Of a stretch of 64,000 nt of DNA, positions 60,988 through 64,000 are shown piece after piece. This DNA is from Nibricoccus aquaticus (GTDB lineage Bacteria > Verrucomicrobiota > Verrucomicrobiia > Opitutales > Opitutaceae), in NCBI RefSeq assembly GCF_002310495.1, contig NZ_CP023344.1:1736001-1800000 (forward strand). Direction: 5' to 3'. Both the position numbers and the translations under genes were made by a program. The notes beneath the pieces were generated by a model that ran no database searches, had not been told where the DNA came from, and was given only the letters and a program-made list of their open reading frames with translations. Every line of letters starts with the position of its first letter. The stretch's first letter is position 1.

Positions 60988-63051
60988 CTACTTCTTCCCC
61001 GGAATCCTCCACACCGTCAGCGAATACCCCGCCACAGCCTCCGCGATCTCCGCATCACCACCGCCCGCCGCCACGACCGCGGTCTTTCCCGTCACCGGCA
61101 CCACCGCCCGCGGCGTCTTCGCATCATTCACCGCCGCCGGATCGCCCGTCAGCACCGTCTTCACCGCTTCACGCGACAGTCCTCTCGCGCTCACGCCCTT
61201 CAACTCCACCTGCACACTCCGCGCCTCCGCCCCCGCATTCACGATCTTCACAATCACATCACCGCTCGCACTGTCTCTCACCACCGACACCGCAAACCCA
61301 CACTTCTCCCACTCCACCGCTCCGACTTTTCCGTCCACGCCCACCGCATTCGCCGCCCCGCCACCCGAAACCACCGGTTCCAGCCACACATCGCCCGAGT
61401 TCACGCTGAACAACTGCTGCACCCAATAATTCACCGTCGGGAAAACCTCCGTATTCGAAAAATAGATCAGATTCGGATTCCACTGCGTGTTCCCGATCTT
61501 TCCCAGCAACGGCGCATACGACGCCAGCGGGACCACATCCGCGTTCCGCTCCAGCCCCGTCAGATACGCCGCCTCCGCCAGCGCATTCGCGAACTTGTTT
61601 CCACGCGACGCCCACTCGCCGAGATACACCTTCGATTTCTTCCGGTCATACGCGTCATACCGCCGCGTGTTCGCGAGAAACCACTCCGGCGCGACGTAGT
61701 AATGCTCGTCCACCATCGCCAGCCCGAGTTCATCCGCGATCTTCCACCCCGCCTCGAAATCCTCGCCTTCGTGAAACGGCCCGACCGTCCCGATCAAGAC
61801 AATCTCCCGATGCTTCGCCTTCACCGCTTTGTAGATCATCTCGAAGCGCTCCTTAAACACCGGCGTGATCCGATCCTCATTTCCCACGCCGAGATATCTT
61901 AAGCCAAACGGCTCCGGATGCCCCGCCGCCGCCCGCTTCGCACCCCACACCGACGTCACCGGCCCGTTCGCATACTCGATGAGATCGAGCACTTCCTGCA
62001 CATACGCGCCCATCAACGCCATCGGCAGACCCTTCTGCCCGAGCCCCTGCGAATGCGCCGCATTCTGACAGCACACGCCCGCGGGCACCACCGGCAGCGG
62101 CGCCGCCCCGATGTCCTCGCAAAATTGAAAATACTCAAAGTACCCCAGCCCCGCCGTCTGGTGATAACGCCACAAATTCTCCTGCTCGCGCCGCTCCTCC
62201 ACCGGCCCGATCGTGTCCTTCCAACGGTACATATTGCTCAACCCGTTTCCATGCACGAGACACCCGCCGGGAAACCGCACGAACTTCGGCTTCAAGTCCG
62301 CAATAACCTGCGCCAGATCCGCCCGCAGCCCATTCTTCCTCCCGCGAAACGTCTTCTGCGGGAAAACTGAAACCACATCCACCGCCACCCCGCCCGGCTG
62401 CGTCGCCAGCACCAGCAACCGCGCCGCCTTCTCCGTCCGCCTCGCCATGATCGTCGCGCTCAATCGCTTCCACGTCCGCTTCGGCATCGGCGCCTCCAAT
62501 TGCGCCTCACCGAGATTCTCTCCGTCCGCCGATTCGAACCGCACGATCAACGGAAACGCATCCCCGTCATTCGCCGTCTTCCCCCAGCGATTCCCGTTGT
62601 GAAGATGCATCGCGAACAACGACACATCATAAGCTTCACCGCCCGTAAGCGCCATCCCGCCAAACCCCGCGTTCGCGATCCCCGCGCCTTCACCGACCGC
62701 GTCCACTTTCAGCACCGCATACTTCGGATTGTTCGCGTGCAACGGATCCGCCGCATCGACCATCAACATCACCTTCGCCTCACCACGCTGCACCACTTCC
62801 CAAAACGACATCGGCCCCCAGTTCGGTTGCTCCGTCGCCTGATATTCAAACGACCGGTTCTGCACCATCTCCGCGTAGAGCCCGCCATCTGCCGCGTAAT
62901 TGATGTCCTCGAAAAAAATCCCCACGAGATCCCGGCTAATCGCCTTCCCCTTCGCGCCAGCATCGACCGACACCGTCACCGGCTCCGCCATCAACGCACC
63001 AGCCGCCCAAACGCCCAACGCCACCACACCGACACGATTAAAAAACAACAT
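60988..63051 (-). CDS. Secreted alpha-L-arabinofuranosidase, GH51
   Basis: Releases L-arabinose side chains from arabinoxylan or arabinan. 687 residues with a signal peptide (MLFFNRVGVVALGVWAAGAL). The GH51 start is ISRDLVGIFFEDINYAADGG and LYAEMVQNRSFEY, with a carbohydrate-binding-like insertion at about 80-240. The TIM barrel follows with FVRFPGGCLVHG, RWKDTIGPVEER, the acid/base Glu in RYLGVGNED, and the nucleophile Glu in VYLGEWASRG, then the C-terminal beta domain. Monocistronic and flanked by two copies of a 33-bp repeat. Xylose and arabinose use fits the xylFGH operon. Confidence 0.95.
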   Translation of the reverse strand: MLFFNRVGVVALGVWAAGALMAEPVTVSVDAGAKGKAISRDLVGIFFEDINYAADGGLYAEMVQNRSFEYQATEQPNWGPMSFWEVVQRGEAKVMLMVDAADPLHANNPKYAVLKVDAVGEGAGIANAGFGGMALTGGEAYDVSLFAMHLHNGNRWGKTANDGDAFPLIVRFESADGENLGEAQLEAPMPKRTWKRLSATIMARRTEKAARLLVLATQPGGVAVDVVSVFPQKTFRGRKNGLRADLAQVIADLKPKFVRFPGGCLVHGNGLSNMYRWKDTIGPVEERREQENLWRYHQTAGLGYFEYFQFCEDIGAAPLPVVPAGVCCQNAAHSQGLGQKGLPMALMGAYVQEVLDLIEYANGPVTSVWGAKRAAAGHPEPFGLRYLGVGNEDRITPVFKERFEMIYKAVKAKHREIVLIGTVGPFHEGEDFEAGWKIADELGLAMVDEHYYVAPEWFLANTRRYDAYDRKKSKVYLGEWASRGNKFANALAEAAYLTGLERNADVVPLASYAPLLGKIGNTQWNPNLIYFSNTEVFPTVNYWVQQLFSVNSGDVWLEPVVSGGGAANAVGVDGKVGAVEWEKCGFAVSVVRDSASGDVIVKIVNAGAEARSVQVELKGVSARGLSREAVKTVLTGDPAAVNDAKTPRAVVPVTGKTAVVAAGGGDAEIAEAVAGYSLTVWRIPGKK

Positions 63052-63159
63052 GGGATAAAAAGGGTAAGCCCCCGACCCTGCCGCCCGCCCCGCCCTTTTC
63101 ACTCCCCACAGATCTGGACCGTAAACCCACCTGAGCTCCGCGCCGCCTCCGATTCCGAG

Positions 63160-63186
63160 GTAGGGCGGGTTAGCCTTAACCCCGCC
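63160..63186. repeat. REP-like palindrome, GTAG-headed (GGCGGGTTAG type)
   Basis: GTAG, GGCGGGTTAG, CC, TTAACCCCGCC; a slightly diverged copy of 30650-30675. It is in the 317-bp spacer 63052-63368, which otherwise holds only simple and dispersed repeats. Confidence 0.75.
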
Positions 63187-63250
63187 GGTTTGATTCGCGA
63201 TCCCCCGCGCTGATCAAATCGCCTCCCGCCCCCCTCCGCGCTTCCCCCTC

Positions 63251-63283
63251 CGTGCCCATCCGAGCAATCCGTGGTTAAAAAAT
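63251..63283. repeat. Dispersed repeat, second copy of 60881-60913
   Basis: CGTGCCCATCCGAGCAATCC then GTGGTTAAAAAAT. Confidence 0.85.
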
Positions 63284-63322
63284 CTCATCCCCGTTCCACC
63301 ACCCCTTGCTCATTCTTTGGCC

Positions 63323-63352
63323 TTTGCCCCTTTGGCGTTTGCCCCTTTGGCG
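63323..63352 (+). repeat. Tandem 15-bp repeat, two copies
   Basis: TTTGCCCCTTTGGCG twice (63323-63337 and 63338-63352), followed by a partial third unit TTTGG. It lies between the GH51 start and the flavin reductase stop. Confidence 0.85.
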
Positions 63353-63362
63353 TTTGGAATTT

Positions 63363-63381
63363 CCCCGATCACCGATCGGGG
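63363..63381. repeat. Hairpin overlapping the stop codon of the flavin reductase-like gene
   Basis: CCCCGATC, loop ACC, GATCGGGG; the TCA at 63369-63371 is the stop (TGA on the minus strand). Possible transcript-end hairpin with weak U-rich sequence after it. Confidence 0.65.
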
Positions 63382-63980
63382 CGTTTCAGCGAAAAAATCT
63401 CCCCCATCCGCGAGTACGCCTCGCCCCCCAGCCGCGCCACCAGATCAAGCTTCACCGGATCGACCTTCCCGTCCGCTCCGATCACCGCGTCATCCACGTG
63501 CATCACCTGGATCAACCCAAACACCACATTCGCCGCCGCCGGCCCCTCACCGATCCGCGTGATCGAATGCAGCCGACACTCAAAACTCACCGGCGCCCCC
63601 GCCACGCGCAACGGCTTCACCTTCTCCGCCGCGACCGACGCGATTCCGAATTTCTCAAACTCGCTCTCCCCATACGGCAGCAACGCTGCGCACTTATTCA
63701 TCGCCTCCGCCTGCGCGTACGAAACGAGGTTCACCACAAACTCCCCCGTCGCCTCGATATTCCGCACGGTATCCTTCTTCGACCCGTCGCGCAGATTCAC
63801 CGGCACAAACATCAACGTCGGCGGTGCCGAGGTCACCCCCTGGAAAAAACTAAACGGCGCCAGATTCGTTTTTCCCTCCGCCGAGATCGTTGAAACCCAC
63901 GCAATCGGTCGGGGCAAAATCGTGCCGGTCATCCAGGCATAAGCGTCGCGAGTAGGAATCGTCGTCAGATCGATGCGCAT
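63369..63980 (-). CDS. Flavin reductase-like FMN-binding protein
   Basis: A 203-residue split-barrel flavoprotein: AWMTGTILPRPIAWVSTISA, TNLAPFSFFQGVTSAPPTLM, DTVRNIEATGEFVVNLVSYA, and FECRLHSITRIGEGPAAANV with VVFGLIQVMHVDD. Members bind FMN and reduce it or act on small substrates with NAD(P)H; this branch, which starts DLTTIPTRDAYAWMTG, is common but mostly uncharacterised. The stop codon sits in a hairpin. The gene is complete; its promoter would lie in the last 20 bp of the window or beyond. Confidence 0.9.
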   Translation of the reverse strand: MRIDLTTIPTRDAYAWMTGTILPRPIAWVSTISAEGKTNLAPFSFFQGVTSAPPTLMFVPVNLRDGSKKDTVRNIEATGEFVVNLVSYAQAEAMNKCAALLPYGESEFEKFGIASVAAEKVKPLRVAGAPVSFECRLHSITRIGEGPAAANVVFGLIQVMHVDDAVIGADGKVDPVKLDLVARLGGEAYSRMGEIFSLKRPDR

Positions 63981-64000
63981 ACCTCACGAAACTCCCCCCA

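Overview
The window looks like a chromosomal segment of an Opitutaceae-type member of the Verrucomicrobiota. The grounds are very high GC, genes started without strong Shine-Dalgarno sites, TonB-dependent receptors beside polysaccharide-degrading enzymes (GH51, GH20-like, agarase-like, sialate O-acetylesterase), a D-xylose ABC transporter, and dense short palindromic intergenic repeats. The assignment is inference from gene style, not from a database match. No phage, conjugative, CRISPR or intact insertion-sequence gene was seen.

Layout. 0-4.2 kb: the 3' part of a hybrid sensor kinase and a TonB receptor whose signal peptide lies in another frame. 4.4-7.1 kb: gmk, a membrane protein and miaB. 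7.4-13.8 kb: a lytic transglycosylase, a frameshifted unknown protein, an AT-rich small protein, rlmN, a small unknown protein and an M20 peptidase. 14-19.8 kb: DUF985 cupin, pdxH, a hybrid kinase with a degenerate receiver, sixA and a GH20-like enzyme carrying repeats inside its frame. 19.8-28.5 kb: a second TonB receptor, an XdhC/MocA-like fusion, and two proline-rich membrane proteins that both need a frameshift. 28.7-34.2 kb: purK and purE, then a sigma factor / small membrane protein / bactofilin-RDD operon and a lipoprotein. 34.4-43.5 kb: peroxiredoxin, MuiA-like protein, sialate O-acetylesterase, SDR, uvrC, cinA and an HDOD protein. 43.5-50.5 kb: purC, tRNA-Glu with a partial 3' duplication, a TPR/AAA+ pair, a chemoreceptor and metW. 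50.5-55.7 kb: xylFGH lying between metX and metW. 55.7-58.6 kb: the conserved rpmH-rnpA-yidD-yidC cluster. 58.7-64 kb: FKBP isomerase, agarase-like hydrolase, GH51 arabinofuranosidase and a flavin reductase-like protein.

How it fits together: housekeeping genes (translation, purine synthesis, DNA repair, membrane insertion) are interleaved with a plant-polymer lifestyle in which arabinose and xylose are released outside and xylose is imported. Two themes stand out. First, many intergenic palindromes begin with GTAG or GGAG, the head tetranucleotides of REP elements, and simple repeats run into coding sequence. Second, four genes each lack one base in a proline-rich linker, always in the same direction. 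The + strand is C-rich throughout except about 52.4-58.6 kb, where the skew appears reversed.
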